Assembly (NCBI RefSeq): GCF_018336935.1 | Contig: NZ_CP068771.1 | Location: forward strand, 806,001-870,000 | Length of the DNA: 64,000 nucleotides | DNA from: Serratia plymuthica | GTDB taxonomy: Bacteria > Pseudomonadota > Gammaproteobacteria > Enterobacterales > Enterobacteriaceae | Direction of reading: 5' to 3' | Shown: positions 1-9,586 of the stretch, in pieces | How positions within the stretch are numbered: the stretch's first letter is position 1 | How the letters are laid out: each line of letters begins with the position of its first letter | Translations under genes and position numbers: made by a program | Notes under the pieces: model-generated | Seen by the model: only the letters and a program-made list of their open reading frames with translations | Told to the model about the DNA's origin: nothing | Databases searched by the model: none

Positions 1-82
1 GCAGGCCGAAGGTCTGACGCTGATCACCGCCGACGGCGTTTTCCCGCAGTATGGCATTCGGGTGTTCGACGCCCGGCGCTGA
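1..82 (+). CDS. PIN-domain protein, C-terminal fragment
   Basis: Only the last 26 residues lie in the window, in the frame starting at base 2 and ending with TGA at 80-82. They include the stretch EGLTLITAD followed by a short hydrophobic and acidic tail, which resembles the C-terminal strand of PIN-domain ribonucleases of the VapC type, where the Asp of such a T-A-D motif helps bind the catalytic metal. An antitoxin gene, if present, would lie upstream outside the window. It converges on the antiterminator gene with only two bases between the stop codons. The family call rests on a short motif and is tentative. Confidence 0.5.
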   Translation, partial: QAEGLTLITADGVFPQYGIRVFDARR

Positions 83-84
83 TC

Positions 85-927
85 CTATTTCACCTCGCTT
101 TCGCTGCGCACCCGCTCGATATGAATGGTCAAAAACATCATCTCTTCGCTGGTCAGCTGGTGTTGGTAATATTTTTCGATATGCTGATTGATCTTGCCGG
201 CACAGGCGAATGACTCGCGGTATTTCTCTTTCACTACCTGGTAGAGCGAATCATCGTCGCTGTCGACGTAGTTTTTCCCCAGCAGGCGCTGGGCGAAGAA
301 TTTCAGGTGAGTGACAAAACGGTGGTAACTCAGCGCTTCTTCGTTGTAATCAAAGCGGAAATGGTATTTGACGATATTAAGGATCTCCTGCATCACCCGG
401 GTGATGTGCAGGGTGTTATGCATCTCGTCGTTCAACTGGGCGTTGACCAGATGCAGGGCGATGAAACCGGCCTCGTCCTCCGGTAAGGCGGTGCCCAGCC
501 GCTGGGCGATAAGATCCAGCGCTTCCAGCCCGACGGCAAACTCGCCCGGATAGAGCTTTTTGATTTCCCACAGCAGCACGTTCTTGATGTCCAGCCCCTG
601 GGTGTGGCGTTGCAGCGCAAAGTGGATATGGTCGGTCAGCGTGATATAGACGATGTTGTGCAACTTGCCCGGCAGGCGCTGGCGGGCAAGGGTGATGATT
701 TTGTCTGCGGTGGTCACGCAGGCCAGCGGGATCTCCGCCAGCAGCTCTTTGTAGCGTTCGCCCATCTCACCGCCATTCGGAGTGAAGATCTTCTCGATCA
801 GACTCTCATCCAGCAGATCGCCGACCTTCTTTTTAAAACCGATGCCGCGACCCATCACCACCGTTTCTTCCTGACGGTCGTCCAAGGTAATCACCGCGTT
901 ATTATTAAGTATTTTTGCGATTTTCAT
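85..927 (-). CDS. BglG/LicT-family transcription antiterminator
   Basis: RNA-binding antiterminator of 280 residues, the usual family length. The N-terminal co-antiterminator domain (about residues 1-55, beginning MKIAKILNNN) binds RAT hairpins; two PTS regulation domains follow. The PRD histidines normally phosphorylated by PTS proteins are visible in TDHIHFA, FIALHLVNA, RFVTHLKFF and LTIHIERV. Start chosen at 927 because the family begins MKIAKI; the longer reading frame only translates the leader RNA. The leader carries its own RAT and terminator, so autoregulation is likely. No beta-glucoside permease or glucosidase gene adjoins it here: downstream lies only a converging PIN gene. Its target operon is therefore probably elsewhere (inference). 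Confidence 0.92.
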   Translation of the reverse strand: MKIAKILNNNAVITLDDRQEETVVMGRGIGFKKKVGDLLDESLIEKIFTPNGGEMGERYKELLAEIPLACVTTADKIITLARQRLPGKLHNIVYITLTDHIHFALQRHTQGLDIKNVLLWEIKKLYPGEFAVGLEALDLIAQRLGTALPEDEAGFIALHLVNAQLNDEMHNTLHITRVMQEILNIVKYHFRFDYNEEALSYHRFVTHLKFFAQRLLGKNYVDSDDDSLYQVVKEKYRESFACAGKINQHIEKYYQHQLTSEEMMFLTIHIERVRSESEVK

Positions 928-960
928 GGTTGTTCCCTGCTGTTTCAGCGCGCTGAAAAC

Positions 961-1001
961 GAAAAAACCTGACGCACGGGAGCGATCCCATGCGTCAGGT
1001 T
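961..1001 (-). terminator. Intrinsic terminator in the antiterminator leader
   Basis: On the minus strand the arm AACCTGACGCA (991-1001) pairs with TGCGTCAGGTT (966-976). The inner bases also pair as GGGA with TCCC, and a run of U follows. It precedes the antiterminator start codon by about 34 nt. The 3' half of the RAT (AGGCAAAACC) overlaps the upstream arm, the mutually exclusive arrangement typical of BglG/LicT-controlled leaders. Confidence 0.88.
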
Positions 1002-1123
1002 TTGCCTGTATTCGAATATTTCTCTTCCCCTGAACCGGCCGGGGGCTGCATGCCGCACCTGCATGAGTCCGAGTCATCGGGCAAGGCTACAGCTTGAAAT
1101 TCTTAGGTATACAGTAGCAATCC
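998..1123 (-). promoter_or_regulatory. RAT antiterminator site with enlarged loop
   Basis: The two halves of a BglG/LicT RAT are present on the minus strand: GGATTGCTACTG (1112-1123) and CAGGCAAAACC (998-1008). In E. coli bgl they are separated by about 5 nt of loop; here by 103 nt (1009-1111). That intervening segment starts TATACC and ends GAATA, so CTGTAT can pair with ATACAG and extend the stem. Its left end, through TTTCAAGCTGTAGC, resembles the left end of ERIC repeats in this window, but the rest does not match ERIC. Insertion of a repeat remnant into the RAT loop is an inference. Confidence 0.7.
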
Positions 1124-1136
1124 TGTTATCAGCAGC

Positions 1137-1164
1137 ATCATAACCCTTGTCAGCGGCGCCTCAA
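1137..1164 (-). promoter_or_regulatory. Putative promoter of the antiterminator gene
   Basis: On the minus strand TTGAGG (1159-1164) and TATGAT (1137-1142) are separated by 16 bp. Transcription would start near 1130, placing the RAT half-site GGATTG almost at the 5' end of the RNA, as expected for this regulatory design. Confidence 0.5.
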
Positions 1165-1201
1165 CGCTTTTTGCCGGGGAGTGCCACCGCGGTCACACTT
1201 C

Positions 1202-2569
1202 TCAGTCGCTGCCGGACAGCATCAGATCCTGCGGTGCGTTGCGGCGCTGGGTTTTGGTCAGCAGGAAATAGAGATAACCGCAGGCCATCAGGGCGATAAA
1301 CACCCCGCCGATCACCGGGTTAAACCACAGCATGGCGATCAGGCACACCAACGCCAGCACCAGCGCGATGGCCGGCACCAGCGGATAGCCGGGCGCCATG
1401 AAGCTGCGTTCCAGCTCCGGCGCAATGCGGCGCAGTTTGAACAGGCTGAGCATGCTCATCAGGTACATCACAATGGCACCGAAGACGGCCATGGTGATCA
1501 TGGCGGCAGTAAGGCTCATGCCCTGCAGGTTGATCCAGCTGTCGCTGAAGATCGCGGCGATGCCGATCACGCCGCCGGCCAGGATCGCCCGGTGCGGCGT
1601 CTGGAAGCGCGACAGCTTGGCCAGCGAAGTCGGCAGGTAACCGGCGCGCGCCAGCGCGAAGAACTGGCGCGAATAGCCGAGAATAATGCCGTGGAAGCTG
1701 GCCACCAATCCAAACAGGCCAATCCATACCAGCATGTGCATCCAGCCGGAGTTCTCGCCGACCACCATTTTCATCGCCTGCGGCAACGGATCGTTGATGT
1801 TCGACAGTTTGCTCCAGTCGCCTGCGCCGCCTGCCAGCAGCATCACACCCAGCGCCAATACCACCAGCGTCAGAATGCCGGAAATGTAGGCGCGCGGAAT
1901 GGTGCGTTTCGGATCCTTGGCTTCTTCCGCCGCCATTGCCGCACCCTCGATGGCCAGGAAAAACCAGATGGCAAACGGAATGGCGGCGAAGATACCGGAC
2001 AGCGCCGCGCTGCCGAAATGATCGCTGCCCGCCCAGCCGTTGAGCACGAAGTTGCTGAAGCTAAAGCCGGGCGCCACTACGCCCATAAACACCAGCAGCT
2101 CAAAGACCGCCAGCACGGTGACGCAAAGTTCGAACAGCGCCGCCAGCTTCACGCCGAGGATATTCAGCGTCATAAAAATGGCGTAGGCACCCACCGCCGC
2201 CCACTTGGGGTTGAGCGCCGGGTATTGCACGTTGAGGTAAGCCCCGATCGCCATGGCAATCGCCGGTGGCGCGAACACGAATTCCACCAGCGTCGCCAGC
2301 CCGGCGATCAGGCCACCGGTTTCGCCAAAGGCGCGGCGGCTATAGGCGAAAGGCCCGCCTGCGTGAGGGATTGCGGTGGTCAGCTCGGTAAAGCTGAAGA
2401 TAAAACAGCCGTACATGGTCGCCACTATCAGGGTAGTGATCAGGAAACCGAGCGTCCCCGCCACACCCCAGCCATAGCTCCAGCCAAAATATTCCCCGGA
2501 AATCACCAGCCCGACGGCAATACCCCAAAGATGCAGGGTGCCCAGGGTAGGTTTAAGTTGCATTGTCAT
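1202..2569 (-). CDS. eat: Ethanolamine-type amino acid permease (APC family)
   Basis: Inner-membrane secondary transporter of 455 residues with about twelve hydrophobic segments. The N-terminal part LWGIAVGLVISGEYFGW and the segment ending AGGPFAYSRRAFG match the APC-superfamily ethanolamine permease group. Start set at 2569 because GGGAG lies about 7 nt upstream; an upstream in-frame start at 2626 has less support. The ethanolamine ammonia-lyase genes (eutBC) that often accompany it are not in the window, so substrate assignment rests on family resemblance only. The 262 bp to sbcC contain no gene. Confidence 0.8.
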   Translation of the reverse strand: MTMQLKPTLGTLHLWGIAVGLVISGEYFGWSYGWGVAGTLGFLITTLIVATMYGCFIFSFTELTTAIPHAGGPFAYSRRAFGETGGLIAGLATLVEFVFAPPAIAMAIGAYLNVQYPALNPKWAAVGAYAIFMTLNILGVKLAALFELCVTVLAVFELLVFMGVVAPGFSFSNFVLNGWAGSDHFGSAALSGIFAAIPFAIWFFLAIEGAAMAAEEAKDPKRTIPRAYISGILTLVVLALGVMLLAGGAGDWSKLSNINDPLPQAMKMVVGENSGWMHMLVWIGLFGLVASFHGIILGYSRQFFALARAGYLPTSLAKLSRFQTPHRAILAGGVIGIAAIFSDSWINLQGMSLTAAMITMAVFGAIVMYLMSMLSLFKLRRIAPELERSFMAPGYPLVPAIALVLALVCLIAMLWFNPVIGGVFIALMACGYLYFLLTKTQRRNAPQDLMLSGSD

Positions 2570-2831
2570 GTCGTTCTCCCGCTCGAAAAAACCGCCTGCG
2601 CTGATAAAGAAGGTATCCAGCCACAACGTTGCAGGTTTTATGCCATGACAATGCCTGTCCGCCCGCGCGGGTGAGCCGCTAACGGCTACTAATCAAACCG
2701 AGAAGTCCACCGCCTGACCGCGCACCAAAAGTGAGCAGTCAGGGGGCGAGCATGCGCTTTTCTGGTGATTTCTTGACCGCCAAGGGGAGATGGTTTGGCA
2801 TAGGTCCGCGCCGGTGGCGGCAACTGCCGAC

Positions 2832-5800
2832 CTAGCTTTCCAGCCGAAACTGCGGTTCCAGCCGGCTGATCCCCAGTCCGTTGACCTTTTTCACCTTAAT
2901 CTGCACCGGTATGCGTTCTTTCATCGCTTCGACATGGCTGATCACGCCGATGGTTTTACCGGAGGCATTCAGGCTGTCGAGCGCGTCCAGCGCGGTATCC
3001 AGGGTTTCCGCATCCAGCGTGCCGAAGCCTTCGTCGAGGAACAGCGAGTCGATGCTGGTTTTGTGGCTGACCAGGTCAGACAACGCCAGCGCCAATGCCA
3101 GACTGACCAGGAAACTTTCGCCGCCGGACAGGGTACGGGTGTCACGCAGCGCGTCCGCCTGCCAGGTATCCACCACCTGCAGTTCCAGCGCATCGCTGGT
3201 TTTGCGTTGCAACAGGTAGCGCCCATGCAGCCGCCCAAGCTGATTATTGGCCAGGTATACCAGATGATCCAGCGTCAGCCCCTGGGCAAACTTGCGGAAT
3301 TTATCGCCTTCTTTGGAGCCGATCAGCTGATTGAGGTAGCTCCAGTCATCGTACTGCTGCTGGCTCTGGCTGATTTGCTCAAACAGCGATTGCTGATTGA
3401 GGCGGCGTGCGGCGTCGCTTTCCACTTGGTTGCGCACTTCGCCCTGGCGCAATTGCAAGGTTTTCAACTGCTGCGCAAGCACCTCCAGGCTCTGGCTCAG
3501 GGCTTGTGCGTCGGTCTGGGCTTCATCCACCTCCTCCGGGCGCTGTTGCCACTGTTGTTCCAGCGTCTGAACCGCTTGTGCCAGCAGGGCGCTGGCCTCC
3601 ACCTGCCGCTGGTGCAACCGTTCTTTATGCTGCTGCAATTGCCGGCGTTGTGCGTCATCCAACAGCGCGGCGCTGAATGCGGCTTCGTCGCTGAATTCGC
3701 TGGCGGCCAGTGCTTCCAGCCAGGTTTGTTCTGCCTGTTGCAACCTCTCGCTCAGCCGTTGCTGCTGTTGTTGCAAGCCGGCAAGCTGGCCGGCCAGGCG
3801 ATCGCGCTGCTCCTGAGCTTTCTGCCATTGTTCCGCCGCCTGATGGCTGGCCTGCTCGCAGGCGGCCTGTTGGGCACGCAGCTGTTCGCGCACCTGCGGA
3901 ATGTGTTGTTCGCCAAACAGCGCCAGCCGCTGCGCGCGGTGTTCGCCGAGGGTTTTCTCGCCCTCTTGCCACTGCTGTTGCAGACGCTGTTGTTGCAACT
4001 GCGCGTCGGCGTGGTTTTTTTCCAGCAGGGTAAAGCGTTCGTCCAGCAACGCGTGTTGCTGTTGTGCTTGCTGCTGCCGTGCCTGCAGTTCGGCCAGCGC
4101 ATCTTTCGCCTGCTGTACCGCCTGTGCTGCCTGTTCGTGCTGCGCCAGCCATTGCTGGCCCTGGCGTTCTTCGTTGTCGCAGGCATTCAGCCACTGGCTC
4201 AGGCGCTCGGCATCGTGCAGATCGAAATCAAACGCCAGCGGCGCGCTGAGGCTTTGCCACTGTTGGCGCTGGGCGGCGAGTTGCTGCTCGTCCTGCGCTA
4301 TTTGCTGTTGTTGGCGCTGTTGCTGTTCCTTCAGGCTTTCGCAACGGGTGCGCAGTTCGGTGCCCTGAGTGTACAGCGCCTCGGTTTTGACGCGCATTTC
4401 CGCCAGGCGCAATGCCGTCTCGGAGGGTTTTACCGCCTGATATTGCTCAACGGCCGGATGGCTGGCGGAGCCGCACAGCGGGCAGGGCTCGCCGCTTTGC
4501 AACAGCGCGCGCTCGGCTTCCAGGCTGACGATGCGCTTTTCCAGCTCAAGGGCTTTTTCCACGTCCAACTGATGCGCTTTTTGCTGCTTGTAGTGCCGCC
4601 GCGTTTCTTCCAGTTGTTGCTCATGTTCGCCAAGCTGTGCCTGACGGGCGGTAAACTCTTTGCGCTGTTGTTCGAGCCGCTCATTGGTTTGGCGGAACAG
4701 CGAGGAGAGGGTGAACAGTTGCTGGCGTGCCGGGCGCAGTTCGGCCAACGCGGCCTGACGCTGGCGCAGCGCCGCCAGCGGTGACTGCGCTTCCAGCGCA
4801 TTTTGCTGTTGTTGCCGTGCCATCAGCGCTGCGGTAAGGCCGTTAAGCGTCTCCTGATGCTGCCCGGCCTGCGCGGTCAGTTGGCTGCGTTGAACGTTTA
4901 ACTGCTCCAGATCCGTTTTCTGCTGATGGCACTGGCGGGCGGCGTTGTCGCACGCCTGCTGCAATTCCGTCTGCGTTTTTTGCAACTGGGCAATCTGGTG
5001 GTCGAGCGGGACGACCTGCTCGTCGATCAGCCGCTGCTGAGTCTGCTGGCGTTCGGCCTGCGCCTGCTGCTCGGCGCGCGCTTTTTCCACCGCCTGCTGC
5101 AATGGCGCCATCTGCGCAAGCTGATGCTCCTGCTGCTGCGCCATTTGGGCGATCTGCTGTTGCAGCGCCTGCTGCTCGCTGCGGCAGCGGTGACGATCGT
5201 TATGCAGCGGCCGCAATTTCTCCGCCGGTTCGCTGCGCGCCAACTGCTGCAACTGCGGTTCGGCCGCCGCCAGCTCCTGTTGCACGACGGCCAACTGGCG
5301 TTGGTATTCCTGCTGCCGGTGCTGCGTTTGCTGCCACTGTTGCAGCCAGTTCAGTGCCTGTTGCTGTTGCCGGGCCTGCTCGCTGAGGGCGGTTTCCTGC
5401 GCGCTCAGCTCAACCAACTGGTTCTCCAGTTGCTGACGCTGTTCGTCATTCAGCAGTTCAATGCCGCTGGCGCGTTGATGCAAGGCGTCCAGATCGGCTT
5501 TAGCCTGTTTGTGCTGCTCGAAAACCCGTTCGGAAAGCTGGCCGTAAATCTCGGTGCCGGTCAGCTCTTCCAGCAGTTCGGCCCGGTCATTGGCATCGGC
5601 ATTGAGGAAGGCGGCGAATTGCCCCTGAGACAGCATCATCGATTTGGTGAAGCGGCCGAAATCCAGCCCGGTGATTGCGGCGGTCAAATCCAGCTTGTCG
5701 CGGACTTTATCCGCCAGGATTTTACCGTCTTCACGCAGTGCCAGTTCCACCTTTGGCGCTTGCAGGTTGCCGTCCGGCGCGTTTTTGGCGCGGCGCTGGC

Positions 5801-6086
5801 TCCAGAAGGCGCGGTAGCCGACGCCCTTGACCTCAAATTCGACCTCCGCCAGCGATTCGGCGGTGTGGCGCGTCATCAGCTCATTTTGGCTGGGCGTCAC
5901 GTTAAGGCGCGGTGTCTGGTGGTACAGCGCCAGACAGATGGCATCCAGCAGGGTGGTTTTGCCCGCGCCGGTTGGCCCGGTGATGGCGAACAGCCCATTG
6001 CTGGCAAAAGGCTCAGCGGTGAAATCGATCTTCCACTCGCCCTGCAATGAATTGAGGTTTTTCAGCCGCAGGCTCAGGATTTTCAT
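2832..6086 (-). CDS. sbcC: SbcCD nuclease, SMC-like ATPase subunit SbcC
   Basis: Large subunit (1084 residues) of the SbcCD complex, which cleaves DNA hairpins and processes palindromes and double-strand ends. The Walker A motif GPTGAGKTT is at residues 37-45. Two very glutamine-rich coiled-coil arms flank a zinc hook CPLC at 535-538. The ABC signature LSGGES is at 986-991 and Walker B FLDE at about 1016-1019. It overlaps sbcD by 4 bp (ATGA), so the two are translationally coupled, sbcD first. The repetitive CAG/CAA-type codons of the coiled coil create long antisense open frames here that are not genes. Length is somewhat above the E. coli protein. Confidence 0.97.
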   Translation of the reverse strand: MKILSLRLKNLNSLQGEWKIDFTAEPFASNGLFAITGPTGAGKTTLLDAICLALYHQTPRLNVTPSQNELMTRHTAESLAEVEFEVKGVGYRAFWSQRRAKNAPDGNLQAPKVELALREDGKILADKVRDKLDLTAAITGLDFGRFTKSMMLSQGQFAAFLNADANDRAELLEELTGTEIYGQLSERVFEQHKQAKADLDALHQRASGIELLNDEQRQQLENQLVELSAQETALSEQARQQQQALNWLQQWQQTQHRQQEYQRQLAVVQQELAAAEPQLQQLARSEPAEKLRPLHNDRHRCRSEQQALQQQIAQMAQQQEHQLAQMAPLQQAVEKARAEQQAQAERQQTQQRLIDEQVVPLDHQIAQLQKTQTELQQACDNAARQCHQQKTDLEQLNVQRSQLTAQAGQHQETLNGLTAALMARQQQQNALEAQSPLAALRQRQAALAELRPARQQLFTLSSLFRQTNERLEQQRKEFTARQAQLGEHEQQLEETRRHYKQQKAHQLDVEKALELEKRIVSLEAERALLQSGEPCPLCGSASHPAVEQYQAVKPSETALRLAEMRVKTEALYTQGTELRTRCESLKEQQQRQQQQIAQDEQQLAAQRQQWQSLSAPLAFDFDLHDAERLSQWLNACDNEERQGQQWLAQHEQAAQAVQQAKDALAELQARQQQAQQQHALLDERFTLLEKNHADAQLQQQRLQQQWQEGEKTLGEHRAQRLALFGEQHIPQVREQLRAQQAACEQASHQAAEQWQKAQEQRDRLAGQLAGLQQQQQRLSERLQQAEQTWLEALAASEFSDEAAFSAALLDDAQRRQLQQHKERLHQRQVEASALLAQAVQTLEQQWQQRPEEVDEAQTDAQALSQSLEVLAQQLKTLQLRQGEVRNQVESDAARRLNQQSLFEQISQSQQQYDDWSYLNQLIGSKEGDKFRKFAQGLTLDHLVYLANNQLGRLHGRYLLQRKTSDALELQVVDTWQADALRDTRTLSGGESFLVSLALALALSDLVSHKTSIDSLFLDEGFGTLDAETLDTALDALDSLNASGKTIGVISHVEAMKERIPVQIKVKKVNGLGISRLEPQFRLES

Positions 6087-7315
6087 TGGGTCGGCTCCTC
6101 GTCGTTGTGCCGTACGGCCTCGACCACCTGATGGAACATTTGGCGCATCCGCTGTTGGCGGGGCTCTGTGATTTCCGTCTCTTGCGCCAGCCGCCGCTCG
6201 AAGACCTCATCGACGCTCAGTTCATTGAGCGTTTCCTTGTCCTGCTGTTCAATGGCCTGGCGGCGCTGCTCTTTACTGCGGCGCAGCAATACCACCTCCA
6301 CCGGCAGTTGATCCGCCAGCAGCTGGATACGGCGTTGAATGTCGCTGAGATAGTCTTGCGTGGCCACTTCGATATCCAGCCACACCGGCAGTTCCCCCCG
6401 ATAATCGGCGAACTGCCGCAATTGTTGTTCGATCTGCGCCAAATCGCCCTTGATGAGTTGCATCGGTTGGAAACTGGGGATATCCAGTGCGGTGACCTGT
6501 TGCAGGGCGCCTTCGGCGAAATCCACCATAAACACGCTTTTGGGTTTGCCCAGCTCATCGAAACTGAGCGGGATAGGCGAACCGCTGTAGCGGATATGCT
6601 CGGATTTGGCGACGTTTTGCGCCCGGTGAATATGCCCCAACGCAATGTAATCGGCCGGCGGAAACGCCTGCGCCGGGAAGGCATCCAGCGTGCCGATGTA
6701 AATATCGCGCACCGAATCGGAGGTGGTAACCCCCACGGTGGTCAGGTGGCCGGTGGCAACGATAGGCAGCGCCAGACCGAGCGCGTCGCGACGCGCGCAG
6801 GCTGCCTGGTAAAGCTGCCGGTAGTGTTCCGCAATCGCCTCTTGCAGCGCCTGCTGTTTTTGCCCACCCGATTCGCCGGCGCGGCTGGTGAGCAGGTCAC
6901 GCGGGCGCAGGAACGGGATGGCGCACAGCACCGCACCCGGTTGGCCGTCGCGTTGGTTCAGGACCAGGATTTGCTGTTCGATTTCAGTCTGCGCGTTGGC
7001 GATCACGGTCGTATTCAGGCAGGAAAGCAATTCACGCGATTCATTCAGGGTTGCCACGGAGTCGTGGTTACCGCCCAGCACCACCAGCTGGCAACCGGTG
7101 CGCTGCAGCTCGACCACAAAGCGGTTATACAGCTCGCGGGCATAGCTTGGCGGCGAGCCGGTGTCGAACAGATCCCCGGCGACGATCAGCGCATCCACTC
7201 GTTGCTGCTCTATTTGCTCGATCAGCCAGCGTAAAAAAGCCTGGTGCTCGGCGGCGCGGCTTTTGGTGAAAAAGTACTGGCCAAGATGCCAGTCAGAGGT
7301 GTGGATCAGGCGCAT
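6083..7315 (-). CDS. sbcD: SbcCD nuclease, phosphodiesterase subunit SbcD
   Basis: Mn-dependent nuclease subunit of SbcCD, 410 residues, Mre11-like calcineurin fold. Metal-binding motifs are intact: DWH at residues 8-10, GDLFD at 47-51, GGNHD at 81-85 and GHIH at 227-230. It is the first gene of the sbcDC operon, overlapping sbcC by 4 bp, and is divergent from phoB across a 224-bp spacer that holds the phoB Pho box. Confidence 0.97.
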   Translation of the reverse strand: MRLIHTSDWHLGQYFFTKSRAAEHQAFLRWLIEQIEQQRVDALIVAGDLFDTGSPPSYARELYNRFVVELQRTGCQLVVLGGNHDSVATLNESRELLSCLNTTVIANAQTEIEQQILVLNQRDGQPGAVLCAIPFLRPRDLLTSRAGESGGQKQQALQEAIAEHYRQLYQAACARRDALGLALPIVATGHLTTVGVTTSDSVRDIYIGTLDAFPAQAFPPADYIALGHIHRAQNVAKSEHIRYSGSPIPLSFDELGKPKSVFMVDFAEGALQQVTALDIPSFQPMQLIKGDLAQIEQQLRQFADYRGELPVWLDIEVATQDYLSDIQRRIQLLADQLPVEVVLLRRSKEQRRQAIEQQDKETLNELSVDEVFERRLAQETEITEPRQQRMRQMFHQVVEAVRHNDEEPTQ

Positions 7316-7462
7316 GACACTCCCGGGGCGATAAGCTGATGGCGGTGATTATAAAGGGGGCAGACTCTCCTGTCGTGACGCAATGATTATGACAACTGAA
7401 TGATTTTTCTTTGAAGCTGGAAATAATCGCTATGCTTACTGGCTATAACAGGCTGTTTTTTT

Positions 7463-7492
7463 CATAAAAGTGTCACAAAACTGACGCATAAT
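7463..7492 (+). promoter_or_regulatory. Pho box and -10 of the phoBR promoter
   Basis: The 18-bp Pho box is GTGTCACAAAACTGACGC (7470-7487): two CTGTCAT-like 7-mers separated by four A's. A second, weaker copy (CATAAAAG) lies just upstream. The -10 hexamer CATAAT is at 7487-7492. A Pho box in place of a -35 element is the standard PhoB-activated arrangement, so phoBR is probably autoinduced under phosphate limitation. Confidence 0.85.
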
Positions 7493-7539
7493 GGCGCCCG
7501 CAATCAACTGTGATCGCTAACACATTGGCAGGATTGACG

Positions 7540-8229
7540 ATGGCAAGACGCATACTGGTGGTGGAAGACGAAGCGCCGATCCGTGAGATGGTGTGCTTTG
7601 TGTTGGAACAGAATGGTTACCAACCGTTGGAAGCCGAGGATTATGACAGCGCCGTGACGCGCCTGTCTGAGCCGTTCCCTGATTTGGTGTTGCTCGACTG
7701 GATGTTACCCGGCGGTTCCGGTATCCAGTTTATCAAACACATGAAGCGCGAGGCGCTGACCCGCGATATTCCGGTGATGATGCTGACGGCGCGCGGTGAA
7801 GAAGAAGACCGGGTGCGCGGTCTGGAAGTGGGTGCGGACGATTACATTACCAAGCCGTTCTCGCCGAAAGAGCTGGTGGCGCGCATCAAGGCGGTAATGC
7901 GCCGCATTTCACCGATGGCGGTGGAAGAAGTGATTGAAATGCAAGGGCTGAGCCTGGACCCTTCGTCACACCGCGTAATGGCTAATGAACAGGCGCTGGA
8001 TATGGGGCCGACCGAGTTCAAACTGCTGCATTTCTTTATGACCCATCCGGAACGTGTTTATAGCCGCGAACAGTTGCTTAATCACGTTTGGGGCACTAAC
8101 GTTTATGTGGAAGACCGCACCGTTGACGTGCATATCCGCCGGCTCCGTAAGGCGTTAGAGACCACTGGTCATGACAAAATGGTTCAAACCGTTCGGGGCA
8201 CCGGCTACCGATTCTCAACGCGTTACTGA
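7540..8229 (+). CDS. phoB: Phosphate response regulator PhoB
   Basis: OmpR-family response regulator of 229 residues, matching E. coli PhoB in length. The receiver domain has the acidic pair at residues 10-11, the phospho-acceptor Asp in LLDWMLPGG (about residue 53) and the conserved Lys in TKPFSPKE. The winged-helix DNA-binding domain follows from about residue 127. Start at 7540 is preceded by GGCAGGA and gives the canonical [10 protein letters not shown]. It activates Pho regulon genes when phosphorylated by PhoR, and a Pho box precedes it. Confidence 0.98.
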   Translation: MARRILVVEDEAPIREMVCFVLEQNGYQPLEAEDYDSAVTRLSEPFPDLVLLDWMLPGGSGIQFIKHMKREALTRDIPVMMLTARGEEEDRVRGLEVGADDYITKPFSPKELVARIKAVMRRISPMAVEEVIEMQGLSLDPSSHRVMANEQALDMGPTEFKLLHFFMTHPERVYSREQLLNHVWGTNVYVEDRTVDVHIRRLRKALETTGHDKMVQTVRGTGYRFSTRY

Positions 8230-8253
8230 TCGCGTCGCGCTGGAGAATATGCT

Positions 8254-9570
8254 GTGCTAGAACGCCTTTCCTGGAAGAGGCTGGCCCTGGAGCTGGCTCT
8301 TTTCTGTTTACCTGCCTTGTTGCTGGGGCTGATTTTCGGCTATCTGCCCTGGCTGCTGCTGGCCGCCGTGCTGGCGGCGCTGGTATGGAATTTCTACAAC
8401 CAACTCAAACTTTCCCACTGGTTGTGGGTCGATCGCAGCATGACGCCGCCGCCCGGGCGCTGGAGCTGGGAACCGCTGTTTTACGGCCTGTACCAGATGC
8501 AGCAGCGCAACCGTCGTCGTCGTCGTGAACTGGCGTTGTTGATCAAACGCTTTCGCAGCGGCGCGGAATCGCTGCCCGATGCGGTGGTGATGACCACCGT
8601 TGAAGGCAATATCTTCTGGTGCAATGGGCTGGCGCAACATCTGCTGGGATTCCGTTGGCCGGAAGACAACGGCCAACACATCCTTAACCTGCTGCGTTAC
8701 CCGGAGTTCAGCCACTATCTGCAACGGCAGGAGTTCACCCGGCCGCTGACGCTGCAACTCAATAACGAGCACTACGTCGAGTTCCGCGTGATGCCCTATT
8801 CGGAAGGGCAACTGTTGATGGTGGCGCGCGACGTCACCCAAATGCGCCAGCTGGAAGGCGCGCGCCGCAACTTCTTCGCCAACGTCAGCCATGAGCTGCG
8901 TACCCCGCTGACGGTATTGCAGGGCTACCTGGAGATGATGAGCGACGAGGAGCTGGACGGCTCGCTGCGCGGCAAGGCGTTGGGGACCATGCAGGAGCAG
9001 ACCCGGCGCATGGACGGGCTGGTCAAACAGCTGCTGACGCTGTCGCGCATTGAGGCGGCACCTAACGTCGATATGAACGAGCGGGTCGATATTCCGCTGA
9101 TGCTGCGGGTGTTGCAGCGTGAGGCGCAGTCGCTGAGTGGCGGCAACCACGAGATTAGCTTCCGGGTGAATGAGCAGCTCAAGGTGTTCGGCAACGATGA
9201 CCAACTGCGCAGCGCTGTGTCGAATCTGGTGTATAACGCCGTCAATCATACGCCGAAGGGCACCAATATTGAGGTGAGCTGGCAACAGACGCCAAACGGC
9301 GCGCAGTTCCAGGTCAGCGACAACGGGCCGGGCATCGCCGCCGAACATATTCCGCGCCTGACCGAGCGTTTCTACCGCGTCGATAAAGCCCGTTCACGCC
9401 AGACCGGCGGCAGCGGGCTGGGGTTGGCGATCGTCAAGCATGCGCTCAGCCACCACGATGCGCGGCTGGAGATCCTCAGCGAGCAGGGGATCGGCACCCG
9501 TTTCATCTTTACCTTGCCTAACCGGTTGATTGTTCCTGCAGCTTTATCAGAGAATGCGGTGAAAAATTAA
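8254..9570 (+). CDS. phoR: Phosphate-sensing histidine kinase PhoR
   Basis: Inner-membrane sensor kinase of 438 residues. Two hydrophobic segments lie within residues 11-46, followed by a charged region, a PAS domain (about 95-195), a HisKA domain with phospho-acceptor His213 in [10 protein letters not shown], and a HATPase domain containing NAVNHTP, DNGPGIA and GSGLGLAI. The start is GTG at 8254 behind TGGAG, 24 bp after phoB. In E. coli PhoR responds to phosphate through the Pst transporter and PhoU. A third gene follows after only 16 bp. Confidence 0.97.
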   Translation: MLERLSWKRLALELALFCLPALLLGLIFGYLPWLLLAAVLAALVWNFYNQLKLSHWLWVDRSMTPPPGRWSWEPLFYGLYQMQQRNRRRRRELALLIKRFRSGAESLPDAVVMTTVEGNIFWCNGLAQHLLGFRWPEDNGQHILNLLRYPEFSHYLQRQEFTRPLTLQLNNEHYVEFRVMPYSEGQLLMVARDVTQMRQLEGARRNFFANVSHELRTPLTVLQGYLEMMSDEELDGSLRGKALGTMQEQTRRMDGLVKQLLTLSRIEAAPNVDMNERVDIPLMLRVLQREAQSLSGGNHEISFRVNEQLKVFGNDDQLRSAVSNLVYNAVNHTPKGTNIEVSWQQTPNGAQFQVSDNGPGIAAEHIPRLTERFYRVDKARSRQTGGSGLGLAIVKHALSHHDARLEILSEQGIGTRFIFTLPNRLIVPAALSENAVKN

Positions 9571-9586
9571 CGCGCGAGAGGCTGGC

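Noticed and set aside
1009..1111. Complete ERIC element in the RAT loop
   Set aside because: Only the left border resembles ERIC; the ERIC central core and right end are not recognisable, so it was not annotated as an ERIC.
1181..2674. 497-codon plus-strand open frame
   Set aside because: It lies antisense to the amino acid permease, has His/Gln/Arg-rich low-complexity composition and no start signal; the minus-strand frame has clear membrane-protein family similarity.
2790..4784. 664-codon plus-strand open frame rich in Leu
   Set aside because: Antisense shadow of the Gln-rich coiled coil of SbcC; CAG/CAA codons read as CTG/TTG on the other strand.
3300..5500. Trinucleotide-like repeats
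   Set aside because: CTG/TTG runs reflect glutamine codons of SbcC on the minus strand, not a separate repeat array; no spacer-repeat pattern of a CRISPR.
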